Positions 40,697 through 53,239 are shown, counted from the first letter of the stretch. The stretch: 64,000 nt of DNA from Limnephilus marmoratus (GCA_917880885.1 OU862915.1:40308676-40372675), one strand, 5' to 3'. Program-made: numbers and translations. Notes: generated by a model not told the origin, from the sequence alone.

Positions 40697-41738
40697 TAAT
40701 TTGGGAGTATGGGTATGGGTAACGCCGCCCCGGGAACTATTTATTGGATAATCAAAGGTCACCTCAAGTGGCTCACGTCACATTTGGTGACTTAGAAGGG
40801 TTGCCCGAGTTCATCAGGTGAGGTGTATCCATGTTTTGACGGCGGATATGCGGACGACCACAAAGTGCGTGGCGGGACAGATCGGGAGAGGCAAGTTTGG
40901 GAAGACCCTTTGGGCTCTACAGCTGGTCTCTCTCGACCCTCCGTTATGCACCGCAGCGGGTGGATGAATTCGTACGTCCATCACTTTTATACACACCGAC
41001 ATCTAAATTCCTACCCAAACCCCATACCTTTGTGGGTACTCAAAGGTGTCGGCTGATAGTTAAATGAAGAAAACGAGTTTGCGTGTAAAATAAGCCTTTA
41101 ATAAGTTCCCACAATAATTGCAATACACATACACAATTGTAACACGGTCACGTAACGGTGATAAATACTACAAACGAATTTACGCACTGGGTCAAGGTTG
41201 ATCGCGGATAGACGAGGCAACTGCTCCGTGGTAAGTTGAATGAATACTGAATACTCGCTGTTCCTAGGCGTCTTTTATATGGCCCGACGAGTGGAGTAGA
41301 GTGGTAAATCGTCACTTCGGCTAGTCACTCGAAGGCACTAGAACCTGTGCATTTCAAGCGTACAATGGTTCGTTCCTTTTCTGGAATGTGCGCGAGGTAG
41401 GTAAATCCACGCCTCTGTCTCAGCGAAGTAGGTATTTACCTACGCTCAGTTGTGTATCGACCATGCTCGATAGATGACGAGCGCTCCAGTAATTTCGCTT
41501 GCATAAACTTGAACACCGGCGACGCCTCTGGAAATATCGACACGTTTCGGTAGCAATTCAAAGCGTGACGTAGCAATAATGCGTGGCCGCTACACCTTTT
41601 ACCTTTTTAGAACTACCTCTACTCACTTTTGTCAAAAAGACCCGGCACACCGCATCCCCAAAGATGACAAAGGCTTTGAGATAAATGACTTTCCTCAGAG
41701 CCTCCTGTGTGGGGTTAATGTAAAAAATAAATAATTAT
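40697..41738 (+). mobile_element. Family B repeat, copy 8, split by a solo LTR
   Basis: The first part 40697-41030 runs from TTGGGAGTATGGGTATGGGT to CCAAACCCCATACCTT. The second part 41595-41738 has CCGGCACACCGCATCCCCAA, the hairpin arms GGCTTTGAG/CTCAGAGCC (one G-U pair) and an A-rich tail. Removing the LTR and one CCTT rejoins the family consensus. Confidence 0.85.
41031..41594. mobile_element. Solo LTR (Ty3/gypsy-like)
   Basis: This 564-bp insert begins TGTGGGTACTC and ends GCCGCTACA (TG...CA). A 4-bp target duplication CCTT lies at 41027-41030 and 41595-41598. It has no coding sequence, primer-binding site or polypurine tract, as expected after LTR-LTR recombination. Duplications of 4 bp suit Ty3/gypsy or Bel; with no internal part the choice is open. 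It is GC-richer than the surroundings. Confidence 0.8.
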
Positions 41739-42037
41739 ACCTCATATTGTAACATTTAATTAAATGAAGACAATATAAGTGAAAGTCAATCGAAAATCTG
41801 AAAACAGAAAAATCAGAATAAGATATTGGGACCTCTGGGATTCCAACCCAGGACCTCTCGCTTTCCTGGCAAACGCGCTACCAAGGTGTCAAGGTATCGG
41901 AGCTTTTGTCCGGAAAGCGAGGTCCTGGGTTTGAATCCCAGAGGTGCCAATATCTTTTTCCGATTTTCCTGTTTTCAGATTTTCGATTGACTTTCGCTTA
42001 TATTGTCTTAATTTGAATAAATATTACAATATGAGGT
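41738..42037. mobile_element. Family E tRNA-like palindrome
   Basis: The arms 41738-41866 and 41910-42037 are inverted repeats. Each carries the family-E body (CAATCGAAAATCTGAAAACA) and the T-arm half of the tRNA-like head (CCTGGGTTTGAATCCCAGAG on the right arm). The 43-bp centre has the rest of one head (GCGCTACCAAGGTGTC). It looks like two head-to-head family-E copies that lost their heads. Confidence 0.65.
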
Positions 42038-43272
42038 TTTATTCATAAAGTAAAAAAATATATTTTTATATATACGCCAAAAGCAGTGCGAATTTCGTGA
42101 CAACAGAGCTAAACATCTGTGAGAATTAACTGATTAAAAAGTTTCTAACCAAAATAAAAGTCACGAACCTACGCTGCCTAACTACGATGCCGGAAAATGC
42201 TAAAACAAGCAATTTCACTCTAAAAGGACGTACACGATGTTTCCATTCTAAGACGTTCTCAAAACTCAAGAAAAATGTTATGAAAAATTGTAAAAATTAA
42301 AAGAAATTGTCATTGAACGCCTTTGTCGTAAGGTTAAGTTATGAAAGTTTTTTTTCTGAAAATTACCTCTAAATATAATAATTGCGTTCTTAACTTTGAA
42401 CGAATAAAAGTTTTCCAATGATTTTTCAAGGGACAAATTAGGAAGTTAATATTAAAATGTTCAAAGAAATAATGTCGTTCTTATTTTGGTGGCGACCTCG
42501 AATTTGTATTCCCCCTTGGTAAATTTATCTTGTCATTTTACGGACAGGGATCATCTTGTTATTTAAGGCACTGGGTGTGAATTTTGAGTAATCCTGTATT
42601 TTCCTTGAACGTGACACCCAAAAATAGATAAAATTCGAAAAATATATGGTTAAATTAGGTTTTCTTCGAATTTAATAAAATGATTTAGTAAGAAATACTT
42701 CTTTTATTGGAGAGAAATGACGGAAAGCCGCAACACTCGGTCTTGGCTTTTTCTCTTTGCTTCATTCATATACATTAATTGTTTCATCTGATTTGTTATT
42801 TGGCTATTATTGGCTGTTATTTGGCTATTATTAAGCAGGCTTTGGCTATGGCTAAAAGGTATTAAGACGGTGGCGACATTTATTTCCATTCAAATCTACA
42901 CAGAAAGCATCTCTAGTGTGTGCGGATGTAGTGTTTGTAAATAAAGATGTAGTTTCAATGTTTCATCAAACAGATTTCGTTAGTAGATGTAGGTATCTCA
43001 ACAGGTCATTGGTATTACTACATGATAGGGACATAACTGTTGGAAGTTTGGGTCTAATAACGATTAGCACGTGTCACTCTTTAGAACGGACGTTAATTCC
43101 AATTAGATATTCATTGAAAATATGACACGATAATAATCAAGACTCGGAGTCTCTAACGAACCAAATTGTTCCACCGAATTGATGAACCACGGTTATCTAC
43201 TCAGTGGCTTACTACAAACCTTTTAAAATGGTTAAAATATTTTAAATTACTTGAAAAGCAATCCCAAAAAGA

Positions 43273-43277
<5 letters not shown>
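42038..43277. other. No feature recognised
   Basis: AT-rich; a short run TTGGCTATTATTGGCTGTTA repeats a TTTGGCTATTA unit at about 42800-42845. Short frames have no motif. Confidence 0.3.
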
Positions 43278-43303
<26 letters not shown>

Positions 43304-43706
43304 ACAGTGAATACCGCACAAGAATCTCAACTGCTCCCGTCTGGAGCCAGTGAGACTATGGCATCCCCAATTGGGGTATGTTGTGAGGCTGAAGGTAGTG
43401 GGGAGGGGAAGGAGGTGGGGAAGAGGAAGGTTGGGAAGTACCTGGCTATTCAGATCTGGTCACTAAACACGGCTAAAGCCATTTTCAAGCAACGTTTCAA
43501 TTCTGAATGGTGGTCTTACACCAGGGCGATACTAATAGTATCTTCCACTCTGGAACATGCCGCAAATATACTATATATTATTTTAAATGAATTAATTGTG
43601 AAATAACACAAATTAATCAAATAAAATTTATTTGCGCATGCCGGGTTCGAACCCGCGACCTCCGGAATGTGAGTCAAGAGTCTTAGCCACTGGACTACGG
43701 AGGTCG
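43278..43706 (-). mobile_element. Family A tRNA-derived SINE, copy 8
   Basis: Full-length on the minus strand. The head at 43706 (GACCTCCGTAGTCCAGTGGC) has B box GCGGGTTCGAACCCGGC. The body and tail end in a T-run at 43278-43303. An extra GGTACGGAGGTCGG after the head suggests a short duplication of the target or head. Confidence 0.85.
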
Positions 43707-44198
43707 TCAAATGGTACGGAGGTCGGCCATACTTAACGTAATCATTTTTTAAATTTATTTTTTTATGACGGCGTTGTTGCGTCGAATACTACCTACCTTC
43801 AGGCCTAGGGATTATAAGGTGCCAAGGGTTAAGTGAGTGCCGTGCTATAATAAAGCAACGAAAAATTGCAAATGGCGGCGATTGTAGTTGATACTCGTTA
43901 TTATTAATATTTGTGTGTTGTTTTACTGCAAAATAATAAATAACGAAGTGATTTGACTATTTCAAACGGTGAATTTCACTTAGCGACAGCACTGAATTCG
44001 CCCGTTCGCCGTTGCGCGCCCAATCCTGTTCTCTAGTCGGCTTTGCATTTTCTCTACGACGCATATAAACTTCGGGTGAGTAACAATTGTGATATTTATA
44101 ATAATCAAATATAAATAGTAATTTCTGAGTACCTTTAAATGCTTTTACTAATGTTTGCTGAGTAATGAAAATATTAATGCAATTTACTTGATTCCATT
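43707..44198. other. GC-richer segment with a strong splice-donor-like site
   Basis: Not matched to any repeat here. 43960-44080 is GC-richer (CGCCCGTTCGCCGTTGCGCG). It is followed by CTTCGGGTGAGTAACA at about 44070, a near-consensus 5' splice site (G|GTGAGT). It could be an untranslated first exon of a host gene, but no start codon context or promoter can be confirmed. Confidence 0.2.
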
Positions 44199-45796
44199 AC
44201 AGTTGATCCGCCAACAGTTGGCCCCCCGGCATACTTATATTCAATATGCAGTCGGTTTAGGGAAAATACGGTATACCACACACGGTACACAAAATATAAC
44301 TTAGTGACCCCGGAAGGCATGTGAAGAGAGGATATACTGCCGATAAACAAAATAATAAAACATATTTTCATTCAAATGCATCAAGGAAACAACTGCTTGT
44401 CAAAAATTTTGTGTATTCCAACAAATCATCGATACTTATAAGTTTGATTGATATTCATACTAACTTATTATTAAGGGTATTTTTCGAAGTCGATTGATTA
44501 TACGTTTGAAATTGGTAAAGAACAGTGGCGGCTTTCTCTAAAGTACGTTTGTGCGCTGAACCCCCATTAAAATAAAAGAAACTTGTTTTATAATAATATA
44601 CAAATAATTTTATTATAAAACAAGTTTGTAATCATTATAAAACATGTTCATAATCACACCATATATAGGGCTCCTTTAAAATCCGTTCAAAACTCGCGCC
44701 ACCGTCACCGCATCGAAATCGGTACCTATATCCATTTTGTGCGAGATGTGTTACGCGCAAAATTCTGTATAGAAAAATAGCCGGGCTCATGCAGATCCCT
44801 CTGACGGTGATTTGAACGAAACTAATGCATTTCGTTACCAAATTCAGGCACGCTCGGTGCGTTGCGATCACGAGTAGGTACCACGTGATCTCCGATCTTT
44901 CACGAATTGTACCGATCGTGTTCGTCGCAGAATGACCATTGCACCGGATGAATCTTATTTAGATACTATTTAGATTAATCTTTACTACGAATTGGTCTAC
45001 ATTATGAACATCAAAAAATATGCTACGGATAAATTGAACCTTTTACTACCTTTTGTACGGATTGGAATTACAATAAAATTATTATTTACGAAACAAAAAA
45101 TATAAGCGTAAACTACTAAAGAAACGTTTTTTCATGACTTAAGTAACCATAAAGTAATAAGAGAATCAATTTTTAAAAGTACCCCTTTATGGCTAAGACT
45201 ATTTTTGACCTTTTTATGATTTAACTTTTTTTCTTTCTTATAAAATTACGCACAAAATAAATAAAACCACTTTGGCGCTTACTTGCCTCGTGCAAAAAAG
45301 ATGATCGATTTAAAATTTTGAAGGCGTGAGAATCAAAATATTTCTAGCGTTTAGGTATATTCCCCCTTTTTATATTATTTTCGGCAAACGTCGCGTTGTC
45401 AAGTCGCTAGTTATGTAATTTATTGTTGAAATTACTTCGGTATTTTTTTTTAAATCGCTGAACACAGTGTTGTGTACATAAAAAATAATGCTAATAATAA
45501 AAACGAAAAAAAATGGAAATTAAAAATAAAAGGCCTCCGCGTCCACTTATATATTCTATGTAATTATTTTTGTTGTAAAAACAATAATAATTAGCAACGT
45601 TTATTGCAGTAAAAAAACATTAAACAACTTAATTCCTCTAAATGTAAATTTTGATTACATATATCTTCTCTTGGATTTCTGAACCCCCTGTTAAAAAGAC
45701 CACGAACCGCCACTGGTAAAGAATGCACGAAAAATTATAATTTTACGAAAAATTATAATCACTTCGAAAGACCGAATGTCGGTGGATCAACTGTCG
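44199..45796. mobile_element. TIR element with GGATCAACTGTCGG ends, containing a hAT
   Basis: The left end ACAGTTGATCCGCCAACAGT and right end GTCGGTGGATCAACTGTCGG are inverted. The left interior (GCATACTTATATTCAATATG, GGAAGGCATGTGAAGAGAGG) resembles the unique part of the arms at 36276-38176, so this is a diverged relative. Most of the interior is a later hAT insertion. Confidence 0.55.
44523..45715. mobile_element. hAT element, 1.2 kb, no transposase
   Basis: The ends are CAGTGGCGGCTT and AACCGCCACTG. A perfect 8-bp duplication GTAAAGAA lies at 44515-44522 and 45716-45723. The interior has an inverted repeat near the left (AAACTTGTTTTATAATAATA / TTATTATAAAACAAGTTTG, 44580-44630). An open frame at 44635-44871 (-) has no motif I recognise. 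Confidence 0.85.
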
Positions 45797-46438
45797 GTTC
45801 ACCAATTTACTTAGAGGTAGCACGCAACCTTACGCGACGCGTGTCAATAAAGTACAAAACTACGAAATTGAATGCACTACAATTATTAACGTACTTTTGG
45901 CTTGCCACATTTTTACGGTGGTGTACACAATAATGTAGACAAGCAGATGGTTCCTTGATAAATTTCAATGATAATATAATTTCTATACTTTACACTTTAA
46001 CGTCATTTGCTACCAGGCACTCATTTTAAAACATTCTATTTCAGTAAGGGAAAAACTTACTTCGAGCTTTGGAGGAATTTCTTCGTGCTTTAGGCGCACA
46101 GCAAGCGCAAATCACACTTCTATCGGATTAAATATTCAGTGTTGTCTATTCTCACGAACGATGGAGCAGGTTAATTGATAGATTGTATCAGGAATATCGA
46201 TTTCATTTCCCTACTCATTGTCTTTAAGTCATTTCTCATTCACCTGTAATATTATTTGCCGAGCTGTCAGCTATACATGTATTATAATCAGCGTTCATCA
46301 AACTCATTAGTCAAATTTCAACGATTTAGATTTCTTTTAAAATCGTCGTTTCCCGTCGGTGAAAACCAGCTATACTGAACAAAACCTTTAACTCGTGGAA
46401 GATATTTTGAAACTTTTTGAATGGACTTTTATTTTATA
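45797..46438. other. No feature recognised
   Basis: This lies between the TIR element and a Helitron end. Nothing could be supported. Confidence 0.3.
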
Positions 46439-46950
46439 CTAGCTGGTTCCCAGGATGCGTTGCTATGCCATTTAATAAATAAAATGTTTCTCCCTGCGTA
46501 TCCTTTCCCATTTGTCCCGTTCCCTTTCCGTCTCCCCTTCCTCTCCCACGTCCCCTTTCCCTCTCGCGTTCCCACTCCGATACCTCCACCTTCCCCCTCC
46601 CCACCACTCCCCCTCCTTCTGCCGTCCCGCGAACCCCCCCTCCCGAGTTCCCCTCCCCTCTCAGATTCCCCTCTCTCTCCCGAGTTCCCATCCCCCCTCC
46701 TGGGTTACCCTCCCCCCTCCCGCATTCCATACATTCATTTTATGTACATTCAGTATTCAAACAGCTCGCGTGCCACCTATTGCGATTTTTTAATACAATT
46801 TTCATAATGCCAGAGATTGTATATGTTATTCTGATGTATGAGCTATATTATTGTAAAGTTTCATTAAAATCCATTCAGTAGTTTTTGCGTGAAAGAGTAA
46901 CAAACATTCATCCATACAAACTTTTGCCTTTATAATATTAAGTAAGATGA
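46439..46950 (-). mobile_element. Non-autonomous Helitron, full length
   Basis: On the minus strand it begins TCATCTTACTTAATATTATA at 46950 and passes CAAAAACTACTGAATGGATT and AGGTGGCACGCGAGCTGTTT. A 200-bp purine-rich tract follows, and it ends with hairpin GGCAT-AGCAACGC-ATCC and GGGAACCAGCTAG at 46439, followed by T. 5' TC, 3' hairpin plus CTAG and A|T-type flanks are the Helitron hallmarks. Open frames across the tract are artefacts. Confidence 0.8.
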
Positions 46951-49780
46951 ATTACAATGACATTGAATATTGTGCCTCATTTTGAATTGTGCATGAAAGT
47001 GTAGTTTATTCGACAGAACTTAAAAAATGCTAGCGCCTAAATAAAGTGTGACAAAATGCATAGCTAGTGAATGAGCTTATATCCTATATTGATACAACAC
47101 CCACTCCCCTCCAGACCTCCTAAACGCCCACAAAAGGGACGCTGGTTCCCTGGTTAAGATTCACTGATTGGTGGCGGTCCCGTGTCAGGGGGCACCACTT
47201 ACCTTTGCCGGCGGCCAGCTCTTATCGTCGGTTGGCGGGAGACCTCTCCCCAACAGGGTTGTAGGTAGCTAAATTAGGAGGTACAAGGTATTTGCCACAC
47301 TCGTCCACGTGTAAACTCATCAAATAAAAGAGGATGCTGGTTATACATGGCTATATTGTCAAGTAAACACAAATACAACAGCTTGTAAAAACATGTCGGA
47401 CACAAACAAAACAATGCCTAGCTATGCAATCCCTGACAAAGAATCTCTCTCTCAAATCCTCCCTGGGACTGGGATCGCGTCGATAGGTTACCCGGAAATT
47501 ACTTTAAGGACACATTATAAACAGAGGAATCGACTTACAGCGGGCGTCAGGCGTTCAGGAAGTCAAAACTGGCGTGGCCTCAGGAAACCAGGGCTGGCAT
47601 GGTCTCCGGTGGTGGCCAGGAGGCAAGCCTGGTCAGAAAGGGCAGCTCCATCTCTCTACACGGTGGTGTAAACTCAAAATCGAGTCCTACACCTGCGGCC
47701 CGTAATTACTAAGTTTAAATCAAAGTTCGGTAGCTGGTTGCGTCGGCCATTGTTTTGGCACTTTGCGGGCGTAACTCAAACAGCTGCGCACGAGCGACGT
47801 GACTGTTCGGGACCAAGCGTAGTTCCTGACTGGGGGAGGGCGCGGGTGTAGGTCCGCCGTGCTCTCTTCGCTAGCGGGGGGGAATGCTTCAAGTAAACTC
47901 GTGTCTAGAAGGCGGCTTTTTAGGGAATTTATTCAAACAGCCGTTGACTTCACGAACACCTTCTTTTGCATAATGTGTACCATAACACTTCCCCCCGCGC
48001 TCGGAAAAAAGCGACGTGGCAATGGAGCAATAGGGCAACAATCCTCTATGCTACCAACGGCAATTTTGAGAGAAAAAAGGGCCTAAAGTTTGAGAGACCT
48101 TGGTTGACTAGAGAGAATACCTGGCTAAAACATAAAACTAGCTTATGCCATAGGCTAGGTAACAATGTTTGCAAGGGTAGGGGGGAAGGTACATAAAATA
48201 TAAGGACCAAACAGTTTAAAAACATAAAGGGGTGAAAACAACATACAAAGTTATGTAATTGAAAGAATAATAAACAAAATTATGCAATTGAAGAACAATA
48301 GACAAGGTTATGCAAGAAAGAAAAAAAACTTGTGTATGACTCTAAAGGTTTCATTGGTCTGGAAGCTAAGTTTGCGATGCGTAGATTTGTTTAGGATTTC
48401 AACGAGTTACGAAGAGTTTCGAAGAATTACGAAGAAGACGTGACTTCACAGACTCTAAAGAATTACATTATCACTGTAATCTGACCCATTTGAGATAACA
48501 CTCAGGAGTAGATGTCGAAGATTGCGGAGTGGAGATTGTGGTTGCAGTGCGGAGACTATGGTTACAGAGGTCGTTGAAGAGAAGAATCCAGGATCTGCAG
48601 ACATGCCAGTACGAATCCTAATGTGCGATTATGGTGAGCACGGATCGTATATAATGGTTATCGAAGCATAATGTAGCTCAGAATAACTTGTAAAGGTACG
48701 CATTCAGCGAATACTGGAGAGTCAAGGTAATAATGGTTTACACATGACATGGTATGCGTCACTGCATGACAGAGCAAGAGACGGCATAACTGGCTTTAGT
48801 AGCAAGCGCAAGAACAAAACCCAGGGGCTAGCATGCCAAAACGTTCAGATAGTCATTATGTATAGTGGGACAACTCAGCTCGCAGCGGCACAACAAGACA
48901 ACATACATATGTGCGGTACGGTCCGTGCTTTCAGGAACAAATATGTAGAAAAATAGTAGCAAGGGGACCTCCGTGACCACTGCGAGGGCTGCCAGAAAGT
49001 GAAGCTCAGCTTGGCTGCCGGTGAAGACATTTTTCTGGGCTTCTTTTTGAACCCGGGAGAAATTATTATTGAAGCAAAATTTTTGAAATTTACCTGCCTA
49101 GGGACCAATGAAGAAAAGGTTTGGAGAGAAACAAAATGTGTCCAGAGAATAAAACAAACGAAATTTAACCACAGACCCAGAGAGAACGAAAGAGTGAGAG
49201 ATTCCTAACTAATTTAAAATTACATTCATAAACATTATCCTTTGTTAGGATAACCTGGCGTTTGCCGAGTGACAAAATACCTTGGTTGAAAAACAACCGG
49301 CCTTCCATGGCCTATGTTAACATAAGGTGGTAACATTTTCGTAGAATTTAAGAACAAGACAAAAAAATCGTGAACGAGTCACGGCAAAAGCAGAGAAACT
49401 AATTCATGAATAAAGGTTGTCAAGGAGACAGACGGTACGCCAAGTGCATGCCATACATATCCAATATTCATGAATGTGTTTCATTGAAACCAAGATGAAA
49501 ATGGTGAGTCATACGAAGAGAGTGAGGAAGAAAGCCTGTTGGTATCCGGTCAGTTACCGATTCGAACTCCAAGTGAGGGCGAAATATGGTCAACAACAGA
49601 TTTTCCACTTCATAACTATCTCCATGGCTACCTATGTATTGATAGATTTTTTGTTTTGTAATTTTTCATCTTAAATTAAAAAAATTGTTTGGAGTATATA
49701 TATATTTTTTTTGTTTTATATAATTTTGTATTCATATTCCTTTTTAAACGATTTCGAAAAGGAGGAGGTTCTCAAATCGA
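46951..49780. other. GC-richer unassigned region
   Basis: This 2.8-kb stretch has higher GC content (notably 47120-47300 and 47500-48020) and matches no other part of the window. A 92-codon frame at 47393-47671 (+) starts MSDTNKTMPSYAIPDKESLS; I do not recognise it. Strings such as CATAACACTTCCCCCCGCGC at about 47983 look regulatory or LTR-like, but no terminal repeat pair was found. The direct repeat at 49560 and 50805 (CAAACTCCATGTGAG type) hints at a larger element. Confidence 0.25.
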
Positions 49781-50190
49781 CTGTATTTTTTATTATTTTT
49801 TTTTTCGTTATGTTTGTTATCTTAGAACTTTTGACTGGGTGAACCGATATTGATGATTCTTTTTTTATTTGAAAGATGGTGCTTTCCGCGTGGTCTCGTT
49901 TTAATTTGGTCTAGTTCTGACAATGGCATTCATGAGAAAATCATATAAGTCTTAAATTTGCATCAAGTATGTGCGCGACAAATGGACGAATAACTCAATA
50001 TCACGCCAACCGATTTCGATGATTCTTTTTTTATTGGAAAGGATGTACTTCAAGAGTTGTTTGATGAGAATTTGGTTAGGTTCTGATTATGGGATCCATG
50101 ACAAAGTAACGGAACTCTCCAATTCTGAAGAACAAATTTACGATACTCGGCCGAATCTTAATCGAATTAGTTAGTGTACTTCAGATTCAC
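49781..50190 (+). repeat. Two diverged tandem units of ~170 bp
   Basis: GATGATTCTTTTTTTATTTG (49852) and GATGATTCTTTTTTTATTGG (50017) begin parallel stretches, each preceded by an AACCGATNTCGATGATT context. They adjoin the palindrome at 50202-50561 and may be part of the same element. Confidence 0.5.
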
Positions 50191-50201
50191 TAAAAATCAA
50201 A

Positions 50202-50561
50202 AAATAAACAAAAATTTTAACAAAACAAAAAAACGACTTAAAAAATGCACTAAAAAGTAAAAAAATAATTTCGTATTCTTCTACAACTTTATAATCAACT
50301 TACCTTTTCTACTCATCAATATGTAGGTACAATTGTTATTTTTGAAGTCGGTGTCAACCAAGGTACCCGCGGCCCGGCGTGTTCACTTGACAGCTCCTCT
50401 CCCGCCGACACCGACTCCAAAAATAACAATCGTACGTACATATTGATGAGTAGAAAAGGTAAGTTGATTATAAAGTTGTAGAAGAATACGAAATTATTTT
50501 TTTACTTTTTAGTGCATTTTTTGAAGTCGTTTTTTTGTTTTGTTAAAATTTTTGTTTATTT
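50202..50561. mobile_element. Foldback element with 154-bp near-perfect arms
   Basis: The left arm 50202-50355 and right arm 50407-50561 are inverted repeats (AAGTTGATTATAAAGTTGTA and its complement, GAAGTCGGTGTC and its complement) with only a few mismatches. The 51-bp centre is strikingly GC-rich (CCCGCGGCCCGGCGTG). It has no ORF. High arm identity implies recent origin or correction. Confidence 0.8.
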
Positions 50562-51360
50562 ATAAAATTAATTTACTTATTCTTATTATGCTGTTTCAGT
50601 AGAAGTAAAGTTACAAAGAGGAAATCCGTAATTGGTTTTATTTTTGCTATTTAATACAATGTACAAACTGAAATAAATATAAACTGTCGATTTCCCGAAA
50701 ATTAATAAATAAATAAATAAATAACATATACTTGAGAACATGAGGGTGGGAGAAAGGAAAGGAAAGGAGTTAAGTGACGAAACTTGCTAGAGACTGGACT
50801 AATTTCCAATTCAAACTCCATGTGAGAATGAAACATAATCAACCAGTATGTTTCCTGACTCTTTACATTAACCAAAGTGGATAATATTAAAAGCAATGAG
50901 ATGAGAATAAGAATACACATTATACCAAAAGCTATTCTTTCGCATGTATTTGGCAAAAGATTAGGGGTCATTTTGAAACTTCTACAAGATTGTGAGAAAA
51001 GATAGACCCTCGCTCCTATTTCACAAACCTGGGATTTTTCTTATTCGTTTCCCAGACGACGAGTTTGGTGGTTTTGTGCCCGATTAACTCCTGCGGCACT
51101 ATGCCCCATAGTTGACAGTGAAGCTGAAAATAAGTCCTTTTGAGATAGTAGATATTCCTGAGCTCCTTTCCTTTTGGAAAGAAGAAAAAAAACAGGAAGT
51201 CCACGGGCATTGGCGTTGAATAAAAAGGTTGTGGACTACTTTGCGTAGTACGCACACAAAGGTTTGATATTATTTCGTTCGCACGATTCATGGTGAGTAT
51301 TGTAACGTCTTCACGTATTTTGTACAAGGTTGCACACAATTATACACAAAAGCGGTTCTC
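50562..51360. other. No feature recognised
   Basis: It contains an (AAAT)-rich run at 50702-50720 and short frames on the minus strand (50702-50971 and 51016-51339) without recognisable motifs. Confidence 0.3.
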
Positions 51361-51470
51361 ATGACAAATAAATGACACACGACCAAAAGGGGCGGTACTC
51401 ATGACAAATTAATGACACACGACCAAAAGGGGCGGTACTCATGACAAATTATAGACACACGACCAACTCA
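51361..51470 (+). repeat. 40-bp tandem repeat, ~2.8 copies
   Basis: ATGACAAATNAATGACACAC units start at 51361, 51401 and 51441; each continues GACCAAAAGGGGCGGTACTC. The last unit is incomplete and diverged. Confidence 0.85.
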
Positions 51471-53239
51471 ATGACATTTCGTTATGAGTAAAAAGTAATT
51501 ATAACGAACTTCTCGTATCATGGCGGGTATTTTAAGGATCTCTACTATCGCGTAACAGGGTTACGTTTAAGTACAACACAATAATTGCTATCAGTATTTG
51601 TTTTAATAAGTATATAAAGATTCGTTAGATTAACTAACCACGTAGCCCGAAAGGCGTACGATAGAACAACAGAGAAGATAGACAATTTAATGTTACTTCA
51701 TATGTCATAAAGTATAAAGTGATGGCAGAGTATAGTTCTGCTAACACCAAGCAATAAAACGAAGACAAACCTATAATGGTTTTACATACTGTCTATTGTA
51801 GCAAGCTTCGGTGAGGAAAACAAAAGGTACCATGTGATGTGCAATTTTTGGGTTGCAAACACTCGGTTAAATGGTGAGACAAGAGTTGGGTGCTTATAAT
51901 TGCAAAACGATGATTGAACAAAACAATGTTGATTTACGTTAAAATACAATTATTTAAGTTCGAGAGTCAGGATGACCGTGAGGTTTTATTAACCTGTCCG
52001 TGGGGTTGAAACGTGTAATACAAAACATACGTGATGTAACAGTAGAGAAGAAACAAATCAATGATTTCGTTATAACAACCAAAGACCGGATGATTCGGTT
52101 TTACGTACTTTAGTTGAAACGAGCCAAAAAGATTTGTATACGAAATTAAAAAGACCAACTTTAGGTTTTATAAATACAATTTCCAAAAATGACGTGTATT
52201 AACACGGTTATTAAACCAAATTTGGGTAAAAAAACATGAGCACGGGTGAAGGACGCCATCAATTTTTAAATTTAAGGAAAAAATTGAAAAACTTATATGT
52301 ACAAAGGCAACTATAAAAGTAGCCACTATTTCGATTTTCATAATTGAGACCACTTTTGGGTTTTACGTACTCAAGATAAGCTGAAAATCAAGAAAACCAC
52401 ATGACTTTACCATGATAGGTAAAATATGGTAAATTGTAAAAATAGTTAACTAGTTCTGAGTCGGAATTTATCACTTTGGAATTTACAAAATCCGACTTCT
52501 AGAACGGCACGCCGATGAGCAATTGTTAATTGTTTTTACTTTAAAATTTTCATAAAGACAGCAAATGCAAAGGCAATAAACAAGTTCTGAGTTGAGATTT
52601 GACACTTTGGATTTACAAAATCTAAACAAACCGAAACACTACGCCACTGGACAGTGTTAATTGCTTTGCAGGAGCACAACAAGACAACAGTACATTATTT
52701 CCATCACGACAAGGCAATAAACAAAAGTTACAAGTTACATGACATGACGAGACCAAGCAAGACAGGCATGAACATTGTATAGTGTAAGGGTTGAGAAGCA
52801 ATAATTGGGCTCATGACTTCCCAAGCATTGTAACTCGAAGGGTGTCTCTGTTCTGAAGTGACAGCCTCAGAACAGGTGAGAAAATAAACGAAAAAGAAAA
52901 AAAAAACAAGGCCAATTGCCGTGAGAGAGAGAAAGTTGGTACAAAAGAAACATTTGGATGAACCTTATAATATGTGACTATACATTAATTTATAAAAATA
53001 AATAAAAGACTCGCTTTATTTACGAAGGGATGGACATGTAATTGACACTTTACAGGCCAACTAGTAAGACTTTGTAGGCTTACAAAAGGGTTGTTGTGAT
53101 ACACAGTGAGTCAGTTTATGATTGCTGTAATAGTGGGAGCAGTCTCAGCTGACTCTTCACATCACAACGTGACAAAAATATATTTATTTTGTTTCATATT
53201 ATTTTGCACGTGATAAAACACATACGATTTTTTACATAT
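51471..53239. other. No feature recognised
   Basis: 1.8 kb of AT-rich sequence. Two related strings (GGAATTTACAAAATCCGACT and GGATTTACAAAATCTAAAC, about 52478 and 52607) suggest a diverged ~130-bp duplication. No ORF or RNA gene. Confidence 0.3.

Noticed and set aside
47393..47671. 92-codon frame as a host or viral gene
   Set aside because: No domain recognised, no splice or promoter context; left as unassigned.
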